DNA from: Bacillus massiliglaciei
GTDB lineage: Bacteria > Bacillota > Bacilli > Bacillales > DSM-1321
DNA: 64,000 nucleotides
Reading direction: 5' to 3'
Assembly: GCF_900098925.1 (NCBI RefSeq)
Contig: NZ_LT622358.1
Coordinates: 658,915-722,914, forward strand
Each line of letters opens with the position of its first letter. The stretch's first letter is position 1. The notes below the pieces were generated by a model, which saw nothing but the letters and a program-made list of their open reading frames with translations, had not been told where the DNA came from and did no database searches. The position numbers and the translations under genes are program-made. Positions 46,129 to 54,417 of the stretch are shown piece by piece.

Positions 46129-46989
46129 TTACAATTGTGAATATGAATATTGAGTGCTGCTACCTTGATCCATCCATTCTTTTAATTCTTGTATCATTTT
46201 TGAGTATTCGGGTGTTTGATAAGCGAAGTCCCTGCGGGTATTCATCAAGCTTTTATCAGATTGATAAACGTCATCTGGTTCAATTATGACAGAATCTCGA
46301 TCAAATTGACTTTTCAGCAGGCAAAGCAGCTGATATTTAGATATCTTTTTATTTCCGGTGAGATGAACGAGCCCCCGAATATCGTTTTCCAGAATCCATA
46401 CAACAGCTTTCGCTAATTCAAGAGTGGTGACACCATTCCAATATACATGACGGTAACCTTTTATTGTCCCTTTTTGGTTAAGAAACCAATGAAGTAAGCC
46501 GATTCCTTCTTTTTTTGTTTCTGGTCCGATGATTGAAGTGCGAATGGTTACATTATCCTGATCAACGATTTCTCCAAGGCTTTTTGTTTTAGCATAAACG
46601 GTTGTCCCGTCTCTCTCATCTGATTCTAAATAATCGCCTTTCTTGCCAGAGAAAACACAATCCGTACTAATATGAATGGTACGGAAATGATATTTCTTCC
46701 CGAGCGTAGTTAAAAGATGAGGGAAAAGGCTGTTCACATAAATGGCTTCCTGCAGCTTTTTTTCAGCGTTAGTGTTTAGAAGTCCGGCCGCATTTATTAC
46801 GGCATCAGGCTTGAGCAGCTGTACTAAGGACTCAAAGTGATGAGGGTTTAAGATATCCAGTGTAAAACCATTTTTTTCTTGTGTTTTCCCACGTACTGTA
46901 TAATAAATGTCAATAGAAGGTATAAGCGAGAGATAGTCTTTAATCATATGGCCGGCCATGCCATTACCGCCAATGATGAGAACTTTCAA
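46129..46989 (-). CDS. RmlD-like nucleotide-sugar reductase (WbvR/CapF-like)
   Basis: 286 residues, SDR of the RmlD type: IIGGNGMAGHMIKDYL (NAD(P)H-binding), ISTDCVFSGKKGDYLESD and VYAKTKSLGE (YxxxK). It would reduce the 4-keto sugar made by the next-encoded dehydratase. S. aureus CapF, which leads to UDP-L-FucNAc, is longer and carries a C-terminal cupin domain; that domain is absent here, so the reductase is closer in layout to WbvR, which makes UDP-L-RhaNAc. Overlaps the dehydratase gene by 4 bp. Confidence 0.87.
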   Translation of the reverse strand: MKVLIIGGNGMAGHMIKDYLSLIPSIDIYYTVRGKTQEKNGFTLDILNPHHFESLVQLLKPDAVINAAGLLNTNAEKKLQEAIYVNSLFPHLLTTLGKKYHFRTIHISTDCVFSGKKGDYLESDERDGTTVYAKTKSLGEIVDQDNVTIRTSIIGPETKKEGIGLLHWFLNQKGTIKGYRHVYWNGVTTLELAKAVVWILENDIRGLVHLTGNKKISKYQLLCLLKSQFDRDSVIIEPDDVYQSDKSLMNTRRDFAYQTPEYSKMIQELKEWMDQGSSTQYSYSQL

Positions 46990-47975
46990 TCCAACATTCC
47001 GCCTTTTTTCAAAAGATCAATAATATCTTCATGACTCATAAGATCGCCATCTGATTCGTACTTATTGAAGGATACCTTTGGCATGCTTGTATAATGGCTG
47101 TATAGGTGAGAAGGGGCATGAGACGGGAGAATTACATAGTATTGGTCGTTGAATTGGTGGGTATAAGGAGATTCTGCATGTGAAACGAGTACTTCGTGTA
47201 ATTTTTCACCCGGCCGTATTCCGATTTCTTTATGCTTAATCGGTTTTTTTAATAAATAGTCTCCAAGTGCATCAGCAAGATCTGTTATCCGGCATGCTTT
47301 CATCTTCATAACAAATGTTTCTCCTCCGACGGCAGCAGCAGATGCCTGCAGTAATAGATCGATTGCTTCAGAAACAGTCAGAAAGAAACGAGTCATGCTG
47401 CTGTCTGTGATTGAAACACTTCCGCTGTCTAAAATTTGTTTTTTGAATAGTGGAACTACACTGCCGTTTGTTCCCAGTACGTTACCGCCTCTGATACAGA
47501 CAAAACGTGTATCTTCACTGAGCTGATTGGCCCGAATCATTAATTTTTCTCCTACAGCTTTCGACATGCCGTATAGATTCACTGGATCGACAGCTTTATC
47601 ACTGGAAACATCAATCACTTTTTTAACTTTTTGCATGATACTTGCTTTAATAATATTTTCCGTGCCGGTTACATTCGTCTTCAAGGCTTCCTGCGGATAC
47701 TCTTCACATATGGGAACATGCTTCAGTGCAGCAAGATGGAATACATAATCAACCTGTTTACAAGCTTCATTTATCGCTTCGAAATCTCTGACATCCCCAA
47801 TGACGAATTTTAAAGAGGGGTGGTTATTAAACGTTCTTTTCATACGTACTTGAGCATATTCATTACGAGAAAAAATCCGAATTTCTTTTGGCTGAAACAC
47901 CAGCAATTTTCTTGTCAGCTCATGCCCCCATGATCCAGTACCCCCGGTGATAAGAATGGTTTTATCTTTAAACAT
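46986..47975 (-). CDS. UDP-GlcNAc 4,6-dehydratase/5-epimerase (CapE/WbjB/WbvB type)
   Basis: 329 residues. ILITGGTGSWGHELTRKLL binds NADP, AALKHVPICEEYPQEALKTN is the diagnostic segment of the UDP-GlcNAc inverting dehydratases, and SSDKAVDPVNLYGMSK holds the catalytic D-K-Y-K residues. First step in making L-configured 2-acetamido-2,6-dideoxyhexoses. Starts inside the end of the 2-epimerase gene (8-bp overlap). Confidence 0.92.
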   Translation of the reverse strand: MFKDKTILITGGTGSWGHELTRKLLVFQPKEIRIFSRNEYAQVRMKRTFNNHPSLKFVIGDVRDFEAINEACKQVDYVFHLAALKHVPICEEYPQEALKTNVTGTENIIKASIMQKVKKVIDVSSDKAVDPVNLYGMSKAVGEKLMIRANQLSEDTRFVCIRGGNVLGTNGSVVPLFKKQILDSGSVSITDSSMTRFFLTVSEAIDLLLQASAAAVGGETFVMKMKACRITDLADALGDYLLKKPIKHKEIGIRPGEKLHEVLVSHAESPYTHQFNDQYYVILPSHAPSHLYSHYTSMPKVSFNKYESDGDLMSHEDIIDLLKKGGMLD

Positions 47976-49059
47976 TTGATACTCCTCCTAAAATAAAGTT
48001 AATCACTTTATTTGATACATTTTCATCGTTATAGCCTTTAGGGATTTCCCAGTCATTGTTGGCCTGCATCATTAAGTCAATACCGGCAGCAATCTGTTTT
48101 GCTTCCAAGCCTGAGATAACGTTGCTTCCGCACATGACCGTTTCCGGCCTTTCCGTACTTCTGCGGATCGTGATCGATGGAATGCCCAATATACAGCTTT
48201 CTTCCTGAACGGTCCCGCTGTCCGTAATGACGCATCGGGCATTTTTCTGTAAATGAATAAAATCCATAAACCCAAATGGCTCACAAAACTTAAGCAGCTC
48301 GTTTTTGGAGTTAAGGCCAAATTTTTCAAGGCGGGCTTTTGTCCGTGGGTGAACGCTGAAAACAACCGGAATGGCATACTTTTCAACAGCCACCTTTAGT
48401 GCTTCTACAATGTTTCTCAAGCGTTGTTCATTATCGACGTTTTCCGCTCGATGGGCCGTAACTAAAACGTAATGGCCAGGCTGCAGGCTTAAGTTGGTCA
48501 GAACATTGCTTTGATCAATTTTTTCTTTATAATATTGGATCACTTCATAAATCGGATTTCCTGAAACCCAAATCCGATGAGATGGATAGGCTTCTCGAAT
48601 TAAATTGTCTCGGCTGATTTCGGTGTAAGGGAGGTTATAGGAAGCGATTGAATCAATGATTTTCCGATTGATTTCTTCCGGCACCGTGTTATCAAAACAC
48701 CGATTCCCCGCTTCCATATGAAATACAGGGATTCCCATCCTTTCCGCCAAGATGGCACAAAGGGCACTGTTTGTATCACCGAGAACAAGAATGCGGTCAG
48801 GTTTTTCTGTTTCGATAATCTTCTCAGCCTGCGTAAACATATTCCCAAGCTGGCTGCCTAAGGAATGAAAGCTTGATGGGATCGAATAGTCCGGCTGCCT
48901 GATCTCCATCTCTTCAAAAAAAATATCATTTAAATTTTTATCGTAATTTTGACCGGTATGCACAAGAATATGCTGATCTGCGAGCAGATCCAGTTTTCGG
49001 ATGATTAACGATAATCGGATAATCTCCGGCCTTGTACCAATTATTGTCATGACTTTCAT
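47968..49059 (-). CDS. UDP-N-acetylglucosamine 2-epimerase family enzyme (WbjD/WbvD/CapG type)
   Basis: 363 residues, GT-B-like epimerase. Motifs: IGTRPEIIRLSLII, LGDTNSALCAI, FHMEAGNRCFDNTVPEEINR and ITDSGTVQEESCILGIP. With the neighbouring dehydratase and reductase it would complete the third step, 2-epimerisation of an L-sugar nucleotide, giving UDP-L-FucNAc or UDP-L-QuiNAc. A UDP-GlcNAc to UDP-ManNAc function cannot be excluded by sequence alone. Confidence 0.92.
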   Translation of the reverse strand: MKVMTIIGTRPEIIRLSLIIRKLDLLADQHILVHTGQNYDKNLNDIFFEEMEIRQPDYSIPSSFHSLGSQLGNMFTQAEKIIETEKPDRILVLGDTNSALCAILAERMGIPVFHMEAGNRCFDNTVPEEINRKIIDSIASYNLPYTEISRDNLIREAYPSHRIWVSGNPIYEVIQYYKEKIDQSNVLTNLSLQPGHYVLVTAHRAENVDNEQRLRNIVEALKVAVEKYAIPVVFSVHPRTKARLEKFGLNSKNELLKFCEPFGFMDFIHLQKNARCVITDSGTVQEESCILGIPSITIRRSTERPETVMCGSNVISGLEAKQIAAGIDLMMQANNDWEIPKGYNDENVSNKVINFILGGVSNV

Positions 49060-49072
49060 TTATTCATCTCCT

Positions 49073-49756
49073 TTACATAAATGAATCTAATATCTTTTTC
49101 TGAACCTCAGGTGTAAAGCCTGTTCCTCTTGGCACTTTTTTCTTAGAGGTAATAGAAGGATGGACAATGTTCACATAATTGCGGGGCTTTAGAATTTCAT
49201 GCGGAAGTTTTATCGCATACCCATGCCCGCCGGGAAGCACATATCTTTTTCCTTCCAAATAATCTTCAACACTGTAGATAAATGTATAATACTGCGGAGA
49301 AGTGAAGTGAATGGGCACCATTCTGTTCTCTTCGGTATCCCACATATATCCATCTTGGTTAATGAGAACCTGAGTGGTCAATTGATGCTTGTAATCATGC
49401 AGCTGCTGGACAAAGGATTTATGATATAAGTCATCTGAGTCTTGCCGCGCTACATATAATTCGTCATAACCTTCAATATAAGCTTCAATCCTTCTTTGAG
49501 ATTCAATACTTGTCCCAAATTTAATATTTTCTGGAAGCGGTTCATATTTTTTTAAGGCCTGATCTACAATATCACTGCATCCGCCTGCCAGCTTCACTAC
49601 TGTTAAAAACTCCTGGTTTGTTTGTTTTTTCAGGCTTTTTAGAGTGAAGTTATGAAAGAGGGCAAGACGCCTTTCAATCCATTCCTTTGTCAGTCTCTGC
49701 GGATCCAATCCGTAATTATTAAAGTTAATTTCTACAACAATTCTTCTTTTGCTCAT
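49073..49756 (-). CDS. Predicted rhamnosyltransferase-family protein
   Basis: 227 residues. Opens with VVEINFNNYGL, then WIERRLALFHNFTLKSLKKQ, and has ARQDSDDLYHKSF (a DxD-like metal/sugar site), the pattern of the putative rhamnosyl transferase family. First gene of the five-gene minus-strand unit, 30 bp downstream of a sigma-K-like box. It may transfer the L-sugar made by the next three gene products. Confidence 0.75.
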   Translation of the reverse strand: MSKRRIVVEINFNNYGLDPQRLTKEWIERRLALFHNFTLKSLKKQTNQEFLTVVKLAGGCSDIVDQALKKYEPLPENIKFGTSIESQRRIEAYIEGYDELYVARQDSDDLYHKSFVQQLHDYKHQLTTQVLINQDGYMWDTEENRMVPIHFTSPQYYTFIYSVEDYLEGKRYVLPGGHGYAIKLPHEILKPRNYVNIVHPSITSKKKVPRGTGFTPEVQKKILDSFM

Positions 49757-49791
49757 TCAGAATCTTCCTTTCCAAACGTTCACTTTCTTTT

Positions 49792-49800
49792 CATCGTATG
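49792..49800 (-). promoter_or_regulatory. Sigma-K-like -10 box of the sugar-nucleotide operon
   Basis: CATACGATG on the minus strand fits CATAnnnT, and CACT about 17 bp upstream fits the -35 element. It lies about 35 bp before the rhamnosyltransferase start. Confidence 0.5.
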
Positions 49801-49923
49801 TGTATTGATAGAAAGGGAGTGGACAATTACCTCTCTTTAAAAGAAAAAAATTGTATAAAGTGAAAGCATGGCATTTATTAAAAATAAAATGGTTAAAAAT
49901 ACAAGAGTTTTGAAAGGTGTCAT

Positions 49924-49932
49924 CATATTGTA
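49924..49932 (+). promoter_or_regulatory. Sigma-K-like -10 box of the GT-D gene
   Basis: CATATTGTA matches CATAnnnTA exactly, 40 bp before the GT-D start. No -35 match was found. Confidence 0.45.
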
Positions 49933-49971
49933 TAAAAGTCTTATTAACTAATGCTCGGGGAGTGGGGATGG

Positions 49972-50685
49972 ATGTCTAATAGCGTGTACCTGGAGATGAA
50001 TGAGGTAATTGACCTGATTCAAACGGCCCTTCAGGAACAAAAACCCTTTTCTTTAGTGAGAATAGGAGATGGAGAAAATTTAGTCTTAGCTCAAGAAAGT
50101 ATCATGAGCATACCGGATATTCTGAAAGAGCCTTGGGCTATAAAAGCAAACAATGGACAAAAAGGGGTCAGGCTTCCCAATGCTTCATTAAAAAAATTAA
50201 TGATTGAAGCCGTTCAAAACGCAAGTGTGGTAGGAGTTCTGCCGCCTAATGACACGACAATTATGGCACCTTCATACTTGAAGCGGCCGCTTACGGACCA
50301 AATATTCAACTATCATAATATCCGGCCCAAATATACCTGCCACGCCTGCCTTAATAGAGAACTGGCAAAAAATCCGGAATTTTGGGATGGTTTAAAGGGA
50401 AAAAGAGTACTGATTATTTATCAGTTTGCTGAGCAATTAAAAAATATTTTGATCAAAGAACCCTATAATTTGGATGTAACGCTTACAATTCCTTTTTCAT
50501 ACTATGGCCAGATGACCGAGACTTTCCGAAAAATTATAGATAATAAGGATAAGTTTGATATTGCGTTAATATGCTGCGGAGTGAATGCTGTTGTTCTTGC
50601 GCAAAAAACGACTGAATTATCGGGAAAGGTAGCGGTGGATTTTGGCAAGGCATCAAATATTTTGATAAAGGGAAGGGCAAACTGA
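49972..50685 (+). CDS. GT-D fold glycosyltransferase (DUF1792-type)
   Basis: 237 residues. FSLVRIGDGENLVLAQ is the signature of the GT-D fold, a third glycosyltransferase fold first described in a streptococcal adhesin glycosylation enzyme (DUF1792). The C-terminal part (KRVLIIYQFAEQLKNIL, ALICCGVNAVVLA, GKVAVDFGKASNIL) closes the Rossmann core. ATG 49972 is preferred to the ATG at 49951 because the GGGGAGTGGGG site lies between them. Single gene, ended by a hairpin. Confidence 0.82.
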   Translation: MSNSVYLEMNEVIDLIQTALQEQKPFSLVRIGDGENLVLAQESIMSIPDILKEPWAIKANNGQKGVRLPNASLKKLMIEAVQNASVVGVLPPNDTTIMAPSYLKRPLTDQIFNYHNIRPKYTCHACLNRELAKNPEFWDGLKGKRVLIIYQFAEQLKNILIKEPYNLDVTLTIPFSYYGQMTETFRKIIDNKDKFDIALICCGVNAVVLAQKTTELSGKVAVDFGKASNILIKGRAN

Positions 50686-50706
50686 ACCTTCTTATTTTAG
50701 GAAAGG

Positions 50707-50751
50707 TATAAATGGCTGTCAGGCAAAGCGAACAGCCATTTATATCTTTTT
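50707..50751. terminator. Bidirectional terminator
   Basis: TATAAATGGCTGT (50707-50719) pairs perfectly with ACAGCCATTTATA (50732-50744); TCTTTTT follows on the plus strand. Ends both the GT-D gene and the convergent GT2 operon. Confidence 0.85.
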
Positions 50752-51533
50752 CATTTTTTGGGAACTAATTTTTCTAAATAAACCACTTGTGCTGAGTTCA
50801 CATTCCATATAGGTGTATAAAGATCTCCCCAGCTTATCAGGATGTCTTCATAAAAGCTCTTTCTGACTTCATTATAAATCGGGAATTTCTTCTTGCCTTT
50901 TATAGGGTCATAATAAACATTATGAAGCAGCTCAGGTATATGGATCCAAGAAAACTTACCGGCTAAGCGGATAATCATTCTCGCATCCTCCAAGTACCGT
51001 CCTTCCCATGGATCATCCGTTATCCATCCGCCGATTTCCTTAATGCTTTCTGCTCTGTAGCAGCGCGGATTTACCATAAAGCCAAGCTTTAGTAAAAAAT
51101 CATATTTGTTTGTAAAATGCGGCTGAATCATATTTCTCATAAGCACAAGCTCATATTGGTCATTGTATGTCCATAATGTATGATTTCCGAAAGCGAAAGC
51201 AGCAGAAGGATTATGATGAAGTGCGGTAATCAGCTTTTCTCCTGCTTGAGGCTCTAACCAGTCATCGCCGTCCAATTGGATAAAATAAGGCGTCGTAATA
51301 GTATCTAAGGCTTTATTTAGCACTTTAGAGATGCCTGCATTTTTTTTAAATTGAATAATCTTTAGGCGCGGATCGCCCAAAAAAGGCTCAAGCTGCATCA
51401 TTGAGCTGTCAGTAGAACAATCATCAATAATCAGGATGGAAGCAGGGGGGAGGGTCTGGTTCAAAGCGCTTTGAACAGCCCTGTATACATATTCTTCTTT
51501 ATTATAAACAGGAATAACGATGGTATATTCCAT
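50751..51533 (-). CDS. GT2-family glycosyltransferase
   Basis: 260 residues, GT-A fold: YTIVIPVYNKEEYVYRAVQS, ILIIDDCSTDSSM and FIQLDGDDWLEP (DxD-like metal site). GGWITDDPWEGRYLEDARM is shared with the next GT2 (GGWQTDDPFEGRVLEDRAM), so the two are paralogues. ATG 51533 is chosen; a GTG at 51545 overlaps the AGGTG site. Confidence 0.88.
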   Translation of the reverse strand: MEYTIVIPVYNKEEYVYRAVQSALNQTLPPASILIIDDCSTDSSMMQLEPFLGDPRLKIIQFKKNAGISKVLNKALDTITTPYFIQLDGDDWLEPQAGEKLITALHHNPSAAFAFGNHTLWTYNDQYELVLMRNMIQPHFTNKYDFLLKLGFMVNPRCYRAESIKEIGGWITDDPWEGRYLEDARMIIRLAGKFSWIHIPELLHNVYYDPIKGKKKFPIYNEVRKSFYEDILISWGDLYTPIWNVNSAQVVYLEKLVPKK

Positions 51534-51554
51534 ATGAAAAATCACCTGCTTTCG

Positions 51555-52691
51555 TTATTTGTTTAGGTCAGTTCCAAAATTCGCTTCTTTGATGCCTTTG
51601 GCTTTTAAATTAAGTCTTTTCAGCAAATCAGTATTTTTCTTGGCTTTTTCGTTTTGTCTGCTTTCCTGATTACCTGGTGTTTGAATAGATTGAGAGCTTG
51701 CTGTTACATTCTTTTTTTCTGTATATTGAAGCAGCTGTTTTTCTTCAATTAGTGAAACGAGTTTTTTAGGAGAAGGCATTAAAGGGGTCTGCAAATCAGC
51801 TTTGTTTAATTTTCTTTTTTCTTCAATGAGGGAAAACAATGTTTTTGGTTCGGCTTTCATCTGATGCTGATCAATAATATCTTTTGCGCGCAATGGCTCC
51901 AAACCCGGTTTTTTAGGGTTAAGAAGAACGACCTTTATCCAGCCTTGTGCAAAAGTCATAAAGATCGGTTCATATTCATCTCCCCATCTTATTAAAGCGT
52001 CCCGCACAAACCAGTCTACTGCTTTCACATAATTGGAAATTTGGTTGGTTTGATTGCCGGTATGCCGGCGGTAGTTGTATGCGAGATGATTAACGGAATG
52101 GAAATCGTACTTTTCAATAAGCTTAAGCTGCATGGCTCTGTCTTCTAAAACTCGCCCTTCAAAAGGGTCATCTGTCTGCCAGCCGCCCACTTCTTTTAAA
52201 GCAGCTGTTCTATAAAATCTTGGGAGCATGGATTGATTAGCAAAAAGAAAGTCATACTTGTCCGAATAGGAACGTCCTTTCTGAAAGATGGTACATGCTG
52301 GTTTTCCATTCGAATCCTCATAGACAATATGGCTGTTTCCTCCGATTAAAGCGACTTGATCTGGCATTTTTAACGCTTCGCCTGTTAATACCTCCAATGT
52401 GTCCGGGAAAAACCAGTCATCACTATCCAACTGTACAACAAAAGGTGTATCAACGATTTCTAATCCTTTATTCAAGCTTTTGGACTGTCCTAGATTTTCC
52501 CCATTTTTAATTAAAGTCACACGATCGTCGATTAAGAAAGGCTGGATGGTTTCGAGGGTTCCATCTGTAGAGGCATCATCTATTAAAATCATTTTCCAAT
52601 TGGCATATGATTGATCAAAAACACTTTGAACTGCTTTGTGTAAAAAGGACCGGGAGTTATAAAAAGGGATCAAGACTGTTACGTCACTCAT
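51555..52691 (-). CDS. GT2-family glycosyltransferase with repeat-bearing C-terminal tail
   Basis: 378 residues. Residues 1-260 are a GT-A domain (VTVLIPFYNSRSFLHKAVQS, ILIDDASTDGTLETI, VVQLDSDDWFFPD). Residues ~265-378 are a lysine-rich tail with a duplicated segment, KTLFSLIEEKRKL (283-295) and KKLVSLIEEKQLL (309-321), which looks like two short amphipathic helices. The tail may dock the enzyme on a partner. It lies 9-22 bp upstream of the other GT2 and 85 bp downstream of the GT4 gene. Confidence 0.88.
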   Translation of the reverse strand: MSDVTVLIPFYNSRSFLHKAVQSVFDQSYANWKMILIDDASTDGTLETIQPFLIDDRVTLIKNGENLGQSKSLNKGLEIVDTPFVVQLDSDDWFFPDTLEVLTGEALKMPDQVALIGGNSHIVYEDSNGKPACTIFQKGRSYSDKYDFLFANQSMLPRFYRTAALKEVGGWQTDDPFEGRVLEDRAMQLKLIEKYDFHSVNHLAYNYRRHTGNQTNQISNYVKAVDWFVRDALIRWGDEYEPIFMTFAQGWIKVVLLNPKKPGLEPLRAKDIIDQHQMKAEPKTLFSLIEEKRKLNKADLQTPLMPSPKKLVSLIEEKQLLQYTEKKNVTASSQSIQTPGNQESRQNEKAKKNTDLLKRLNLKAKGIKEANFGTDLNK

Positions 52692-52776
52692 TTCTTTCTC
52701 CTTTCAGTCAATAAATATAGGAAGTGAATAGTCTATTTAAGAGTGCTGCTGCCTGTCATATGAAGGCGGGATAGCA

Positions 52777-54234
52777 TCATTTTTCAGTATCGGGTTCGAA
52801 TCCATCTAAAAGTATATCAGGCATCGAATACCCCTCTGGCAATTTGTCCAGAATCTCAATCCATTGTTCAGGTTTTAATTTTGTATCATAAATATCGAAG
52901 GAAAAAATCTCAGCATTGGTTTCTGAGTCAGCTGAATTAGAAACGTTTAATTCCTTCTGTTTTGTATCCATTGTTTTATCATAAATCTCCATTGTTTTTG
53001 TATAAAGCGTATCCGAGGAGTATTTTTGCCGTGCATAGGCTTCTGCATTGGTTCCTAAGGTTTGTCGAAGGACGGCGTCATCGAGGAGACGGATGAGTTT
53101 CTGTGCAAGATCGGCACTATTTTCGGATTCAAAAATTAAGCCGGTGTATTCATCCTTTACCATCTCCGGAATTCCGCCCACATTAGAGGCTATACAAGGT
53201 TTTCCTGCAATCTGTGCTTCCATTAATGTAAATGGATGCATGTCCTGAATGGAGGATAGCACAACGATATCTGATTTGCGCAAAAGGGCGGGAACATCCC
53301 AGCGGGTGCCGAAAAATAATATTTGCTCCTGCATGCCGGCCCGCTCCGCCTGTATTTCTAATTGGCTCTTTAAATTTCCTTCACCGACCATCCAGCATAT
53401 AAAATCATCTCTTTGCTGTTTAACCAATGCTAACGCTTCTATTAACGTTTTATGGTTCTTTTCAGGGACAAGCCGTGCGGGACAGATAATGATCTGTCTG
53501 TTGATTCCCATCTCTTCCTGCTTCAAAGGAGGATAGGGTTCATAGCTGTACTTTTTCAGAAAAGGAGCAACTTCAATGGCATATGGAATAACATGTAATT
53601 TTTCTTTGGAGACACCATAAATTGTACTCAGCTGTTCAAGCTGCCAGAAGGTCGGCACGATTGTTGCGTCAGCTGACATATGGCCGTAATATTCTTCTCT
53701 CACAGCATATATCCATCTGTAGGATTCCTTGCTCGTGATTTCTCCAGAATTTATATATTCCGTAGCAAGGATCCCGTGAATGGTAGCAATCAATGGAGTA
53801 TGTTTTGGCTTTACTCTTGAAAGGGCCCGTGTCGATAAGATGTCATGCGTGTGAATGAGATCATATCCTTCTAGGTCGAGTAAGGAGGCAGCCAGCTCAA
53901 ATGTATAACGTTCAATTTCTCTCCATCCAATTTCCGGTTCAATATGCGAATAATTACTTGATATATAGTGTCCGATTTGGTAGTCGATTTCATCTTTTAT
54001 AGTAGAGTTTTCCTTTTCATTATTTACTGATTTATCGATTTCACTGCCTGCAAATGTTCTGCCAAACAGATGAAGTTCATTGCTGTTCTTATAAATGGTC
54101 TCCATACCTTGACGATGGGCCAAAATATCGACAGTGTGTCCTCGTTTTTCTAATTCATGTTTGAGTGTCTCAACATAATGGTTCAGCCCTCCGACATGGG
54201 GCAGAGGAAAATAGCAGGCAAACAATATTTTCAT
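52777..54234 (-). CDS. GT4 glycosyltransferase with C-terminal FSF...GYSMPD module
   Basis: 485 residues. GT-B enzyme with FACYFPLPHVGGLNHYVETL, HTHDILSTRALSRVKP, PARLVPEKNHKTLIEAL and FTLMEAQIAGKPCIASNVGG. After the GT domain ends (~residue 420) comes a Ser/Asn-rich linker and a C-terminal module, residues ~443-474 (IFSFDIYDTKLKP through LPEGYSMPDI), resembling residues 171-204 of the coiled-coil protein at 36100. First gene of a GT4-GT2-GT2 unit with a sigma-K-like box upstream. Confidence 0.9.
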   Translation of the reverse strand: MKILFACYFPLPHVGGLNHYVETLKHELEKRGHTVDILAHRQGMETIYKNSNELHLFGRTFAGSEIDKSVNNEKENSTIKDEIDYQIGHYISSNYSHIEPEIGWREIERYTFELAASLLDLEGYDLIHTHDILSTRALSRVKPKHTPLIATIHGILATEYINSGEITSKESYRWIYAVREEYYGHMSADATIVPTFWQLEQLSTIYGVSKEKLHVIPYAIEVAPFLKKYSYEPYPPLKQEEMGINRQIIICPARLVPEKNHKTLIEALALVKQQRDDFICWMVGEGNLKSQLEIQAERAGMQEQILFFGTRWDVPALLRKSDIVVLSSIQDMHPFTLMEAQIAGKPCIASNVGGIPEMVKDEYTGLIFESENSADLAQKLIRLLDDAVLRQTLGTNAEAYARQKYSSDTLYTKTMEIYDKTMDTKQKELNVSNSADSETNAEIFSFDIYDTKLKPEQWIEILDKLPEGYSMPDILLDGFEPDTEK

Positions 54235-54291
54235 TTATTCATCTATCCTTTCAAGATGCGTATTAAGTTGCGTTAGCGACCCATTTACTCT

Positions 54292-54300
54292 TATCCTATG
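54292..54300 (-). promoter_or_regulatory. Sigma-K-like -10 box of the GT4-GT2-GT2 unit
   Basis: CATAGGATA on the minus strand, identical to the box at 38089-38097 and a full match to CATAnnnTA. It lies ~58 bp before the GT4 start and after the terminator of the upstream gene. A clear -35 was not found. Confidence 0.5.
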
Positions 54301-54367
54301 AACAAGATTGCGAATTGCTTGGATAAGCATCCAAATTAGGTATATTAATAGCGTCAGCTGTCAGCAA

Positions 54368-54401
54368 TAAAAAAGACTGCTGAATTATTGCGATCAGCAG
54401 T
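54368..54401 (-). terminator. Terminator after the GT4-CnaB-like gene
   Basis: ACTGCTGA (54376-54383) pairs with TCAGCAGT (54394-54401); the minus strand continues into a T-run. It separates this gene from the downstream glycosyltransferase unit. Confidence 0.82.
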
Positions 54402-54417
54402 TTTTAATGCGTAAGAT

